Source: Macrothele yani (taxonomy: Eukaryota > Arthropoda > Arachnida > Araneae > Macrothelidae). From it: a stretch of 64,000 nt of DNA. The stretch is from positions 34,677,501 to 34,741,500 of the forward strand of contig CM077011.1 of NCBI GenBank assembly GCA_039090855.1. The letters are read 5' to 3'. Positions within the stretch are counted from its first letter, which is position 1, and each line of letters opens with the position of its first letter. The translations under genes and the position numbers were made by a program. The notes below the pieces were generated by a model, which was not told where the DNA came from, searched no databases, and saw only the letters and a list, made by a program, of their open reading frames with translations. Below are positions 1 through 10,345 of this stretch, piece after piece.

Positions 1-519
1 TGGCGGCACCGTGGTGAGTGACTGTATGACGCCTGCATTATGCATCGCCATACCGGTCCGTCGCCTGGCGTCATGGTTTAGGGCGTAATTGGATATGACA
101 CCCGCACCCCTCTGGTACGCATCGCCGGTACACTCAATACCCACAGCACCATCTCCGACGTTTTGGAGCCTGTAGTCCTCCCATACCTTCAGGACCTTCC
201 AGCGGCCACGTTTCAACAGCACAATGCGCCCCCGCACGTGTCACGCATCGTGCAACAATTCTTCACGGCCCACCAGGTGTCACTGCTGCCGTGGCCAGCC
301 TGTTCTCCCGATATGTCACCCATCGAACACGTCTGGTAGCTGATCGGCAACCGTGTGGCCCGGCAAGCACCACCCGCGGCTATGCCTGATGAACTGTGGC
401 AACGTGTGGAAGCAGCCTGGACCGACATACCCCAAGCCCCCATCCAAAGCCTCTTTCGTTCGATGCCACGGCGTGTAGCGGCCGTTATTGCCAGCCATGT
501 GGGCCACACGAACTATTGA
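1..519 (+). pseudogene. Tc1-family transposase, C-terminal half, dead
   Basis: It encodes the C-terminal half of a DDE transposase that would cut and paste its own element. Visible motifs are GVIGYDTRTP, then QQHNAPPHVSRI, where the second catalytic Asp of the usual QQDNA is His, then SPDMSPIEHVW, which carries the third acidic residue (Glu). An in-frame TAG directly after HVW (338-340) breaks the protein, and a second stop lies near position 19. The same TAG is present in the sister copy near 30.6 kb. The terminal stop is at 517-519. It is a relic; the family call is firm. Confidence 0.88.
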
Positions 520-655
520 CGTCTGCGTGTTCCGCAAGTCGCACGGGCCTGTAAGCTCAATCGTTTCATCTTTGTATCTGTTGTTATGTGTTCAGTAAAT
601 CTGGCGTTGCTATCTCGTGCCCTTCTTGGTGTTGCAGTTTGGGTGGCCAGCAGTG
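1..655 (+). mobile_element. Tc1/mariner copy, 3' half, cut by window edge
   Basis: This is the right-hand half of a Tc1-type DNA transposon. It matches 30294-30943, the same family as the near-complete copy at 29536-30943, and ends in the same inverted-repeat end, GGGTGGCCAGCAGTG (641-655), followed by the TA expected of Tc1 insertion. The left half lies outside the window. Confidence 0.9.
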
Positions 656-1528
656 TATATAATCTTTAAGTTTTCTGATGTGATGATGCTTCACATTAAA
701 CAGCAAAACTGGAATATCTGATTGCTAAATTCCTGACCTTGTTCTACGTAATTCGTGATAAATATTTCTTCCCCGGAATCCATATATTTAAGTGGCTTTC
801 GTTTATGCAAATGAATTTGAATGTTTTGAGCTGCTAGTGAATACTTTTTTAATTCGATGAATTCCGGTGCCACCGAAATGGTAATTGCAGCAGAGTAAAG
901 AACAGAGGTCAGCTAACGGAACTGACAGTGAAGGATTGTGGTAGAAAATTGCGAGTTGTAAACAAAGTGTGGTAACGACTTCTAAGGAACTGCTTGCTTC
1001 CGCGATCCATTCAGAGGGAAGCATTGCATTTGACGTAGGGAACACGAGCTGTAAACGTTATTCCTCTAAGCTAGGAAGGACTTCCTCTTGGAACATCAAT
1101 CTTATTGCCGATTGCCACTGAATTCTTGTCTTAAAAAAAAGAAGAGAAGAACGACGGAAGAGGGTGGCATTAAAGCACCAATTAGTTGAATAACGTGTCA
1201 TAGGCATTTCTACCTAAACCATTTACGCTTTCATTCTCTATCAGATAGGGATTACATTCCGTCTGATTGCAGATATCTTATAATAAGAATCTCCCTTAAA
1301 TTCTTTTGAATAAATGAAATCATTCATTCATTTTTAAAAATAAATCTTATCTCCTCCGCCTTAGTTTGTTTTACTCGAAGCGTATGTAAGATGAAATATT
1401 ATTTTCAGTGTTTAACATTAGAAAATTATTTGAATGAAAATTCTGTTTGTAATGTAGTTGAATTTTCTTTTAATGCTTTTGATGACGATAACGATAACGA
1501 TTTTAAACATTGTTGCAAAGAGTTTGAT
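656..1528. other. No recognisable gene
   Basis: AT-rich sequence with short chance reading frames only. The stretch at 674-688 (GTTTTCTGATGTGAT) resembles part of the hairpin arms near 33.2 kb, so this may be old repeat debris. Nothing else was identified. Confidence 0.5.
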
Positions 1529-2121
1529 TCATCATCAATAATCATTGTCAATCCACTGCTGGATGAATGTCATTCCAAGTCTTTTCCAGAACTTTCTGTC
1601 TTGAGCCTATCCCCAGCATGCTTTTGAATTTCATTCACCGAATTTCTATGTGGTATTTTTCTGGGTATTCTCCAGTTCCTTATTATTCAATCTAATATTT
1701 AAGTTACTCAACAGTGGTCAGTATTTCAGTTGTGCAACAAGTGGTCAGTTCTTCTAGCAACATGTCCATCCAATTGCCACTTGAGGTTTTTCACTTTGAT
1801 GACGATGTCATTTCTAAAAGTGGAAATCGGTCGAACAGAGCTTAGACTAGCACCGTTGGGTGATGTCGTACCTTCCTTATATCCTTTCATGAAATTGTGC
1901 ACCGCCATTTTCTTAAGGGCATTTTGACCTACAGTTGTCCGTAGAAGAATTTGTGTGCCGCGTCTGCATACTGCAGTAAGACACAACAAATCGATAGAGT
2001 ATCCTGGTACTTTTTGTAGATAATTCATGCTATGCATCTTTCGCATGCCATGATCTTTGTGGGTGTGAAATAAAACGAGTGATTCGAGAGTATACATTTG
2101 TTTATGAACAACACATAGCAT
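1529..2121 (-). pseudogene. Degenerate 3' end of RTE-type LINE ORF2
   Basis: The minus strand keeps the C-terminal tail of the same RTE-like polyprotein seen at 39289-42077. The conserved block reads DIVIKVKNLKWQLDGHVARR, against DIVIRVKSLKWQWAGHTARR in the better copy. The DNA continues past it in the same order: a counterpart of the 3' TCATCATCA-like tail lies at about 1530-1550, and AATCCACTGCT is shared. Upstream reverse transcriptase motifs are absent, as expected for a 5'-truncated and mutated insertion. Confidence 0.75.
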
Positions 2122-2716
2122 TTACTCGCGTCACTCACGATCACACCCAGTCACAGTCTACTAAGTGGAATCAAACCATAACAACAAATAATAAGGTTTG
2201 CTAATTCCTGACATTGAGAGGTACTTAAGTATGTGGACTAATGAATGCTATTGTAGTAAAACCAATAAAAAAAGATATGCGAGTCCTAAAAGTAAATATT
2301 TACTAATCTATGGCGGTGGCAAAAGTATTTCGACTGCTTAGTTTTTTTAAAACAATATTTATTATTCGATTTAGACGAACGTAAGAAACGACCCTGACCC
2401 CGATAAAATGTGATATAGTTACGAAAGTCCATCTGCGCATGCGTAAGCTTAAATCTGACACCTGGATAGAAAGAAAAGCTGAATCACAAGTGTGTTAGTG
2501 AGAGGGATTGGTAACTTTTGGTCAAGGATATGTACTGATTACACCTCATCCTGTTATTCACCATTTTAAAGCTCTCGTCAATAGCAAGTAACACACAACG
2601 AGCCAAAATTTCGCTACGACGCACCTTTTGCATAGCTTCAAAAACGCATTTCGTAATGGCTTTTACCCCATTTAGCACCACGTTCTCGTAATTTACGGAG
2701 ATTGCAATGATATATA
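2122..2716. other. No recognisable gene
   Basis: AT-rich stretch between a LINE relic and a Tc1 element. Short open frames occur on both strands, but none has a recognisable motif. Confidence 0.45.
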
Positions 2717-3911
2717 CACCAGTGACCCATTACATTATGACCACCCCAGCCTAGAGAAATGAACACGCCTGGAGACCGAACGGTGGCACAGGCGAAGTTC
2801 ACAGACCAGTATACATACAACCCGAGGACCGGCTTTTGGTTAGTAGAGTGTTGGGAGTCAGAATGGGAAAAGCTGTCGATTTATCGGAGTTTCACGAAGG
2901 ACAAATTATGATGACATTGCGCCTCGGAGCTACGATCTCGGAAACAGCGCGGATTGTAGTGAGTACGTATCAAAAGTGGCGCACAGATGGCCAAACGACG
3001 AACCCTAGTCCAGCCGTGTGTTGTTCGCAGTTTATTGATGCCAGAGGGGAGCGGAAACTGTCGTGCATTGTTTACAGCGACCGAAAGCCCACAGCGCGAC
3101 AAATCATCTCCAGCTGCAAGAGTGGTGATCAGGGAAATGTGTCACAGCAAACAGTTCATCGTAGCCTTCTGCGCATGGGCCTTCATAGCCGAACACCCAG
3201 CCGGGTCCCCAGGCTCACTGCACGTCATCGACAAGAACGCATGAAATGGGCCCAAGATCGTCGAGATTGGACCGTGAATGATTAGAAGAAAGTAGTCTGG
3301 TATGTCTAATCAATATTCATGGTGCATCACGTAGACGGTGGTGCGCGAATACTCCTCTTATCAACGGAGGCTATGGCACCTGGATGCACTGTTGGGCGGA
3401 AACAGGCCGGCGGCGGTGTTGTGCTGTGGACGATGTTTTCTTGGAATACTTTAGTCTCCATTATCTCAATAGCACAATCCCTGACAGCTGTCAGGTATCT
3501 GAACATCGTTGCGGACCCAGTTCACCCATTCATGGCAACTGTGTTCCCTGATGGTGATGGCCATTACCAACAGGATAATGCGCCATGACACACTGCCAGA
3601 ATCGTCAAGGAGTGATTCGAGGAACATGCTGGTGACTTTCTGTTAATGCCCTGGCCTCCAAATTCACCTGACATGAACCCAATCGAACATTTGTGGTTCG
3701 ACTAGGAAAAGCGGGTTCGAGCTAAATCACCACCACCCCGAAATGTACGGGAACTGGAGGACCTGTTGTTGACATTATGGTACCAGATACCCCAGGATAC
3801 CTACCGCTACCTCATCGAATCGATGCCTCGCCTAGTGGCAGCTGTTTTGTAGGCTAAATGGGGTCCTACAGCTTATTAGTCACGTGGTCCTAATGTAACG
3901 GCTCATTGGTG
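2717..3911 (+). mobile_element. Tc1/mariner element, non-functional
   Basis: A Tc1-sized (~1.2 kb) element. The left end CACCAGTGACCCATTACATT (from 2717, preceded by TA) is mirrored at the right end, whose reverse complement reads CACCAATGAGCCGTTACATT. The right flanking dinucleotide is CA rather than TA, consistent with decay. The inner ATTATGACCAC motif is shared with copy A (8311-17787), so the two are related subfamilies. Confidence 0.85.
2863..3879 (+). pseudogene. Tc1 transposase, dead
   Basis: It starts at the ATG giving MGKAVDLSEFHEGQIMMTLR, the usual N-terminal helix-turn-helix opening of this Tc1 group (an upstream ATG at 2836 adds nine codons without support). A second HTH region ends in RMGLHSRTPSRVPRL, followed by RDWTVND. 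In-frame stops and a frameshift follow near 3283-3340. The second catalytic Asp lies in YQQDNAP and the third acidic residue in NSPDMNPIEHLW. There are further stops at FD* and VL*, and the terminal stop is 3877-3879. At roughly 339 codons it is full family length but multiply broken. Confidence 0.88.
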
Positions 3912-5384
3912 CATTTACGTTTACGTGAAAAGTGATGAAATTATATTCGACGATAGTTTAGTAAAGTATATTATTGAGGTATAATGAAGTTAACTACGGT
4001 TGCGTCACTTCATGGGAAGCAGTCAAAAATGGGATTTCAACAATGGCTGTGTGTGTCTACTTTCGCTACCCATTTTCGTTGCGTAGAAATATTTTACTTA
4101 GAATTTACTTTACTGCTATCAGGAAAGATCCACAACATCAAACCGTGCTGCTATGCCACTGTTACTGATCGTCTCAGCTGCTCCACCGTTGTAACAGCTT
4201 ACACAAGTCGAACTTCAGGCACGAACTGAACTCGAGGTACTTAATGCGCGATCGCCAGACGTTTTTCATTTGATGTTGCCACTTCAAGTTTCCGAAATGT
4301 ATGCCAATGAAATTGTTCACGTACTTATCGAACAACCTAATAGTTCCTCTCTCTTATATACCATGGGCAGATGAAGTCTGCAAACAGTGGTCCGTACCAC
4401 ACAGAAGTGTAAAACTGTTTTCACAACACCTACATCGAAATCTAACTCCCAAAACTTCCATTCTCTTCTTATTAATAACTTGTTTTCATTTGATACTCAG
4501 ACCAAATAATGATGATTTGAACTAAGCAAAAAAAAAAAAAACATCTAAAAGAATCTTAGAGGATTTTAAATACGCTATTGCGTCATGTGCTACACGACAT
4601 TCCAATAGCAATGATATTTTCATTTAACATAACGCTATATACTAATCGTCAATCTTAAGAGTGCAGTCCCTGTGCATTCTTGTAACTCATCAACAAGCTT
4701 CTTTATTGACAACAAATTTGGTCTTTGTAGATGTAAGTTGCGTGAGTCTCACTAAATGTAAGATCCCTTTCTTTTATCTATCGCATCTTAAAACTTAGTA
4801 ACTTCACATGTTAAACTTTTCTCTTTCCTCTCTCTCTGATATAATGACGTCTATGCAATCCATCTTTCTGACCATCTGTCTTCTAAGCCTGATGCTGTCA
4901 AATAAGATTTCCAATCATCTGAACACTTGGGGACATCAGCGTGCATATTATTGATTGCCTCTTTTACTTTACCGATGCTGATCCTAAGAGCATAGAGGAT
5001 TTATCTTTTTTTGCTGAAAGTAATTTATCTCAGTGAGTGATACTGATGTATTCTCCATTTCCAGTGTGTCAATAAATCATAGAAATTATACACGCTGCCT
5101 TACTAAATCATTATGGAATTACACAAAGTAAATGAATCGCAAACTAACTAAAAGCTCAGTTTTCACTTGAAGTAACATTTTCATAAAAAAATGCGCCTTG
5201 GGGAAGTTAGAGAACGCCAAAAAAAAAAAAAAAACCACACACACTTTTGAAGAACAAAATGATAACTACAAGACACTGAATGTTTGCCGTATTAAAAGAT
5301 GGCTTTGTTTGAAGACATAGTAATAAATATGACAGTTTGATTGGCTTAGTCCTTTTTGTTTTTCTGTTGTGTGAAAACACAAGT
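3912..5384. other. No recognisable gene
   Basis: About 1.5 kb of AT-rich sequence. The reading frames at 4301-4525 and 3974-4229 show no motif and no relation to other elements here. A/T runs occur at 4529-4541 and 5219-5233. Nothing was identified. Confidence 0.5.
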
Positions 5385-5525
5385 TTGTCATCGACGGGCA
5401 TCGAACCTGTGTCCCCTCACTCCGGAATAAGTCGCTCTCCCACCTGAGATACGAGGACAGAATGTCTCGCTGCAGATTTGTCGTCTTGACACATGTTTTC
5501 ACCTCTGTAGAACGTCACAGATGAT
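5385..5525 (-). mobile_element. tRNA-derived SINE, family B, old copy
   Basis: The minus strand carries a tRNA-like head. Its B-box-like element is the complement of GGGCATCGAACCTGTG, and it shares CTC..TCCGGAATAAGTCGCTCT with the copies at 7833 and 48465. A/B boxes mean transcription by RNA polymerase III with LINE-driven copying, as known for SINEs. The acceptor region is mutated, so this is not a working tRNA gene. Confidence 0.7.
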
Positions 5526-5629
5526 ACGCAGTAAAGACTGACAGAAGTTACTGTTTGAAATGTGGGAAACGCAACTGGCACTTGTGTTTTATTTCAAGGG
5601 TAGCCGCAGAAAGTGACAATCGGCTACAT

Positions 5630-7100
5630 TTCATATAAGGAGAAATGTGGATGACGAAGGGTTTCGTGCTTTTCACGACAACTTTTTCCGTCATACCAAT
5701 CATGTGGTCTCACAGAAAAATACGTGTTATGCTTTCCTCGACTAACTTGTCCCCCACCCAATTGAATTGGTGACCCCACAGGGTACCATTTTGCTTTCCG
5801 CAACTCACGTGTCCCCGCTCCCATTGATTTGGTGTACTCTATACATACGACAACATCTTTATTTCCACTACTGACTTGGTGCACTCATTATGGTTTCAAA
5901 GACTCACTTGTTTCCCCAACCAGGTCTGTCTACACAGGATGATATGCTTTCCACGACTGACTTATCCTGCATCATCCCGCTGAGTTTGAATTGGTGCTTT
6001 CACAGGATAGCGTTATGCTCTCCCCGATTCACTTGGTCCCCCAACCAATCGAGTTGGTGCTCCCATAGGGTAGTACGAGTCACGGGTTACTCTGTCCATT
6101 TAGTTGGTGTACCTACAAGATAACATTCCACGACTCACTTCTTTCTCAGCTTATTGAGTTGATGTTTCCGAATCAATTCTTCCGTCATCCCACTGAGTTA
6201 TTGCTCCCATAGACCAACATTATTCTTTCCACGATTTACTTTTTCCCTTCAGCTCATTGAGCTCCACGACTCACTTGTTCCCCCAGTTATTGAGTTGGTG
6301 CTCCCACAGGATATAAGTACGCATTCTACGACTCGTTTGTTCCCTCAGTGCATTGATTTGATGCTCCTACAGGATGGAACTGTGCTATCCATGACACACT
6401 TGTTACTCCGCCCTTTGAGTTGCTGTACCCACAGGATAACATTATACATCCCACAACTCACTTGCATACCAAGCTACTGAGTTAGTGTTCCCACAGGAAA
6501 ATGTTATGCTTCCACAGGATAATGGTATGCTCTCCACTAATCACTTGTTCTTTCATCTACTGACTTCTCTCATCCCATTGAGTTGATGCTCCGAAAAGGT
6601 ATAATAGTATTATGCTTTCCACGATTGAGTTTACCCCCTGCCCATTGATCTCCACGAGTCACTTGTTTCCCAGCCTATTGAGTTACTGCTCCCACAGGAT
6701 GTGATTGCGCATTCAACGACTCACTTGTTCCCGGACCTATTGAGGAGGTGCTCCTAAAGAAAAACGTTATCTCTCCAAGACTCAATTGTTTCCCAGCCTA
6801 TTGAGTTACTGCTCCTACAGGATGTGATTACACATTCAACGACTCACTTGTTCCCGAACTTATTGAGCAGGTGCTCCTAGAGAAAAACGTTATCTCTCCA
6901 ATACTTACTTCCCCTGACAGGACAGTGAGTCTGTGCCACCACAGGATAACATTTTGTTCTCCATGACTGACTTTCCTCTAGTCTATGGAGTTGGCGCTCC
7001 CACAGAGGTAACCTTAATTGCTCCACGACTCACGTTTCCTCTGAGTCCATTGAGATGACCCTATTCTCCTGTGCTTTTCATGTATCATTTGTTTCCTAGC
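5630..7100. repeat. Degenerate minisatellite, ~60-75 bp units
   Basis: About 1.5 kb of imperfect tandem units with recurring blocks: CCACGACTCACTTGTTCCC, then CCATTGAGTTGGTGCTCCCA, then CAGGATAACGTTATGCT. Spacing between equivalent points ranges from roughly 60 to 77 bp. A higher-order duplication of about 123 bp is clear at 6664-6786 against 6787-6909. Reading frames inside (5890-6123, for example) are by-products of the repetition. Confidence 0.85.
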
Positions 7101-7427
7101 TTACTGTGATGCGTATCACATATTTATAAACGGCAACACCACTCTTTCTTTTTCGTGAAACGTGTCCAATAGAACTTAGAGCTGATCGGTTTTAATCTAC
7201 TGCAGGTTTTGATGTTATTTCTTTAGGCTAGCACTTAGTTATTTGACTAACTTTTTTTCAGCTTTTTTCTTTTCAACTGACTTTTTCTTATGCAAAAAAT
7301 TCTTTAGTTGCATGTGTATATTCTATTTTTAGTCTTAATTAATATATATCCTTAAAATTTTGTGGAAAATTACTTAGTAAAAATAACTATGAAAAATATT
7401 CTTGAATAATATTTTTACGGTGGACTT
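7101..7427. other. AT-rich spacer, no gene
   Basis: Low-complexity AT-rich DNA between the tandem array and a SINE. Nothing recognisable. Confidence 0.5.
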
Positions 7428-7652
7428 TTTGTTTTTGATTGGGGGTTTAACGACCACCGTGAGCAATTCAGTGGGCTATAAGCAGACACCCGTCCCTAAT
7501 TTAGGGTCACTTGTTCCAGGGAAGGGAGAGAGCCAGTGCCTTAAGACAAACACAGCATCCATGCCTCACTGGGACTCGAACCCGAACCCTTTCGGACGAA
7601 TGATCAGACGCCATCGCTTAGACCACTGCGTCACCGGGGGCGGCTGGTGGAC
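7428..7652 (-). mobile_element. tRNA-derived SINE, family A
   Basis: The minus-strand copy reads from a tRNA-like head (right) to a body ending in TTAACGACCACCGTGAGCAA (plus-strand reading) and a T-rich run that is its A-tail (left). The head has the complement of an A box (TGGTCTAAGCG type) and a B box (ACTCGAACCC here). Seven other copies occur in the window. A 225-bp body is typical for a SINE, and no protein is encoded. Confidence 0.85.
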
Positions 7653-7832
7653 TTCAAACGAAATGATTGAGTCCCGAAAGACACCGGAGAAATGCAGCAA
7701 AATGATTTCACTAATCCAGAGTATTATCACGGATTAGTAAAATCCTTTTGGTGATTTTACTAATTGACGCTAACTGCAGGTATTAAGAGAGGTTCTGACT
7801 GTGCTTGCTTTGCTTCCGGGCACGCTGTGAGT

Positions 7833-8035
7833 TTCACTTATAACGAAGTAAATTTCTCCGTCATTTCTGTCCACGTCAGGATTCGAACCCGGATCCCCTC
7901 ATTCCGGAATAAGTCACTCTACCAATTGAGCTACGCGGACGTTTTATTCTGATTCCTATCTGCCTTTATGTCGTGTGCGACCTTCTGGCAGGTACGTCAC
8001 ATCTCCTGGTACGTTACACACTCGAAGTGCTGTTA
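7833..8035 (-). mobile_element. tRNA-derived SINE, family B
   Basis: The minus strand reads GTCCGCGTAGCTCAATTGGT, an A-box-containing tRNA 5' half, then GGATCCGGGTTCGAATCC, a B box. Beyond the head is a family-specific body, seen on the plus strand as TGATTCCTATCTGCCTTTAT and TCTCCTGGTACGTTACA. The closest copy is 48465-48648. The head could be mistaken for a tRNA gene, but the shared body shows it is a SINE. Confidence 0.85.
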
Positions 8036-8370
8036 TTTCTGCGACGTACGCTACTTCTCAGAATTGAATACGGGGATTAAATTGTCTTTATAACTCCGAT
8101 ATAGGGATTAATATACGGGGATTAATTAACTGTTATAGTGTTAAATGGATGGAAAAAATAGCTTCCTCAAATGGATAGCTAACCCAATTTATTGCCAATG
8201 TATGAAGGAATCATGTGTTCCGCTTTGCATAGTGTGGTAGGGTTTTCATTCAGAAGAATATGGAAATAATTACAAAACACTCGCACACGTCACAGCGTTG
8301 CAACTCACCCCAAGAACCAAAACATTATGACCACAGCGTCTTTATGCAAATCGAAGCAACTACAGGTAAA

Positions 8371-9065
8371 ACACGTTAGTAAAATCATGCAATGCATTTA
8401 TTATGACACGCTTTCGAACATACCAGAAATCATTACTCAAGTTATGAGGATAAAGGCTGTGAAATAAATCTCGCTCCTGTGCTCTGACCTTTTACCCCAT
8501 TTCAAACAGAAATGGTTCAGTGTACCTCCGGAACAACATACTAAAGTTTTGTTGCAATAGAAGCATTTCTAGTCAAGTTATGAGGATAATGGTTGTGGAA
8601 TAGATCTAGCTCTTGTGCCATGACCTTTGACCCCATTACGATGATGTTCAACAGAACCGGTTCAGTATACCTGCGGAACAACATGATAAAGTTTTGTTCA
8701 AGTCGTTGAACGAAATTCGTTCCAATAACATCAATTGCTAGAATGCCAATATCAATTTTTCATCGTTAAATTTGAATTTCATCTTATATCGTGCAACGAC
8801 GGCATTCTACCAATTAAAGTTTTGTTGCAATCGAAGCATTTTTTACTGAAGTTATGACGTATAAGGACGATGGAATGGATCCCGCTTCTAAGACCCGAAC
8901 TTGACCCCATTTCGTCCATTTTCAATAGGGTTCCTTCCCAAGTTGTCCCTTAGTACATACTAAACTGTCATCGAAATTGAACCATTTTTACGCGAGTTAT
9001 CGGGCGAACGGACAGACGGACAAAGCTGGAGCATATAGGCTTCTTCAACGTACGGTTGGAAAGCG
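8371..9065 (+). repeat. R-family repeat, copy 1
   Basis: An unclassified interspersed element. It opens with CGTTAGTAAAATCATGCAAT, contains ~145-bp internal units (each with a TTATGAGGATAA-type and a TTTGACCCCATTTCG-type block), and closes with a short palindrome ending GGTTGGAAAGCG. TAAA lies at both edges (8367-8370 and 9066-9069), a possible 4-bp target duplication, also seen at 55468-55898. Part of the middle (8700-8820) is replaced by unrelated AT-rich sequence. It has no coding capacity. Confidence 0.75.
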
Positions 9066-9155
9066 TAAATAAAGGCGCTTGTGATGTTATAAAACGATAT
9101 AAATAAGACCTGATACTGAGCTCTGATAATAATCAGCGTCATTCTTGTTCTTCAG

Positions 9156-9781
9156 ATGAGAAAGGAAGCGGAGTTAAGTGAGTTTGACAAAGGCCGAATT
9201 GGAATGGCCACACGACTGGGTCAAAGTATTTCTGAGGCGGAAAGACTTCACGGTCAGCCGTGGTTAGTACCTACCGAAAGTTGTTCGATCAGCGGAAAAA
9301 ACGAACAGCCGGCAAGGTCTGGGGTCGACCACACCTCCTCGATGCTAGAGGTCAGCACGCTTATCCCGTATGGTACGAGCCAACATATGACTGTGGCGTA
9401 ACTCGCACGTAATTTGAATACTGGGGACGAGAGTAATATGTCACACCGAACTCTACTAAAAATATGGCTGCGCAGCCGCAGGCCGCTCCAAGTGTGCCCA
9501 TGCTAAATTCAGTTCACCGTGAAAAACGCCAACAATGGGCACGCGAACATTAAAACTGGATCTTGAATGATTCGAAAGAGGTCGTCTGTTCCATTGAATC
9601 TCGTTTCCTGTTGCATCATGCGGACGGCCGGGCCTGTTGTGCGTCGTTTACCTGGAGAAGTGTTCCCTTCAGGATGTTCCGTGTGACGAAAGCACGCCGC
9701 TGGAAGAAGTGTAATGCTTTAAGCAATGTTCTACTGGGAAACCCTGGGAACATTGCTCAAAGCGTGAAGCTATGACGTATA
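9156..9781 (+). pseudogene. Tc1 copy A transposase, N-terminal part
   Basis: It opens MRKEAELSEFDKGRIGMATR, the HTH start of this Tc1 group, with LGQSISEAERL following. Frameshifts and stops interrupt it before ESRFLLHHADGR, the segment around the first catalytic Asp. Reading ends at 9781, where Tc1 copy B is inserted at a TA. The remainder of the same protein resumes at 17364. Confidence 0.8.
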
Positions 9782-9840
9782 TTGAAAAAAGTCACCTGGC
9801 ACCTAGAAGAGAAACACAACATAGCATTTATTGACATACA

Positions 9841-10126
9841 TTAGTACGGTGTTGGTCCACCTTTGGCCTTAATGCATGCACTGACCCTTAGAGACATGCT
9901 CTCGACAAGGTTTTGGAACACATTGATAGGCATTCGCTTCCATTCAGTACATAATGCAGCCGCTAACTGTTGTTTAGTAGCAGTCCTTGGTTCCAAACTT
10001 CTTATGCGGCTCTCTAATTCATCCCATAGGTGCTCTATGGGATTAAGATCAGGACTCTGTGTTGGCCAGTCCACACACGATAGGGAATTATCGTCAAACC
10101 ACGCCGTAACAGTCCTTGCTTTATGG
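9841..10126 (-). pseudogene. Tc1 copy B transposase, C-terminal part
   Basis: On the minus strand the frame enters at the LINE junction and reads through WPTQSPDLNPIEHLWDELES, which holds the third catalytic residue (Glu in PIEH). It then runs to the family ending VSACIKAKGGPTPY and a stop at 9841-9843. Joined across the LINE with one copy of the 13-bp duplication, the frame continues directly from the N-terminal part at 16515-17222 (APIHKAR then TVTAW). Confidence 0.88.
10114..10126 (+). repeat. Target-site duplication of the LINE, left copy
   Basis: CCTTGCTTTATGG, repeated exactly at 16502-16514. It belongs to the transposase gene of Tc1 copy B and marks the left edge of the LINE. Confidence 0.9.
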
Positions 10127-10345
10127 GACGTAAGTCGTGTCTGTTTTGAGCTCCGTGTTTCGCCGTCTACTGAGTGTGTTTTGTGTGCTCTGTCGTTTAA
10201 CTTTTGTGCGTGCCTTCAAGACGAAGGTTGTATCTTTCATTTAAGACATCTCCCGAGTCGGTGAGTACTATTTTCAATTAGCTATCAGCACTTTATTTTC
10301 TCGACCAGTTGGTCGTTTTTACTAAATTAGGCCTCGCCATCGGCG

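Noticed and set aside
1391..1627. A 78-codon acidic frame
   Set aside because: Its second half overlaps the antisense of an RTE tail and it has no motif. Probably chance.
5630..7100. CRISPR array
   Set aside because: Tandem units with no constant repeat/variable spacer pattern, in clearly eukaryotic DNA.
7870..7942. A tRNA-like sequence with good A and B boxes
   Set aside because: The same head plus a 100-bp body recurs at 48465 and elsewhere, and the anticodon loop does not close properly. It is a SINE head, not a tRNA gene. The same applies at 20169, 32085, 42500, 57610, 59925 and 60165.
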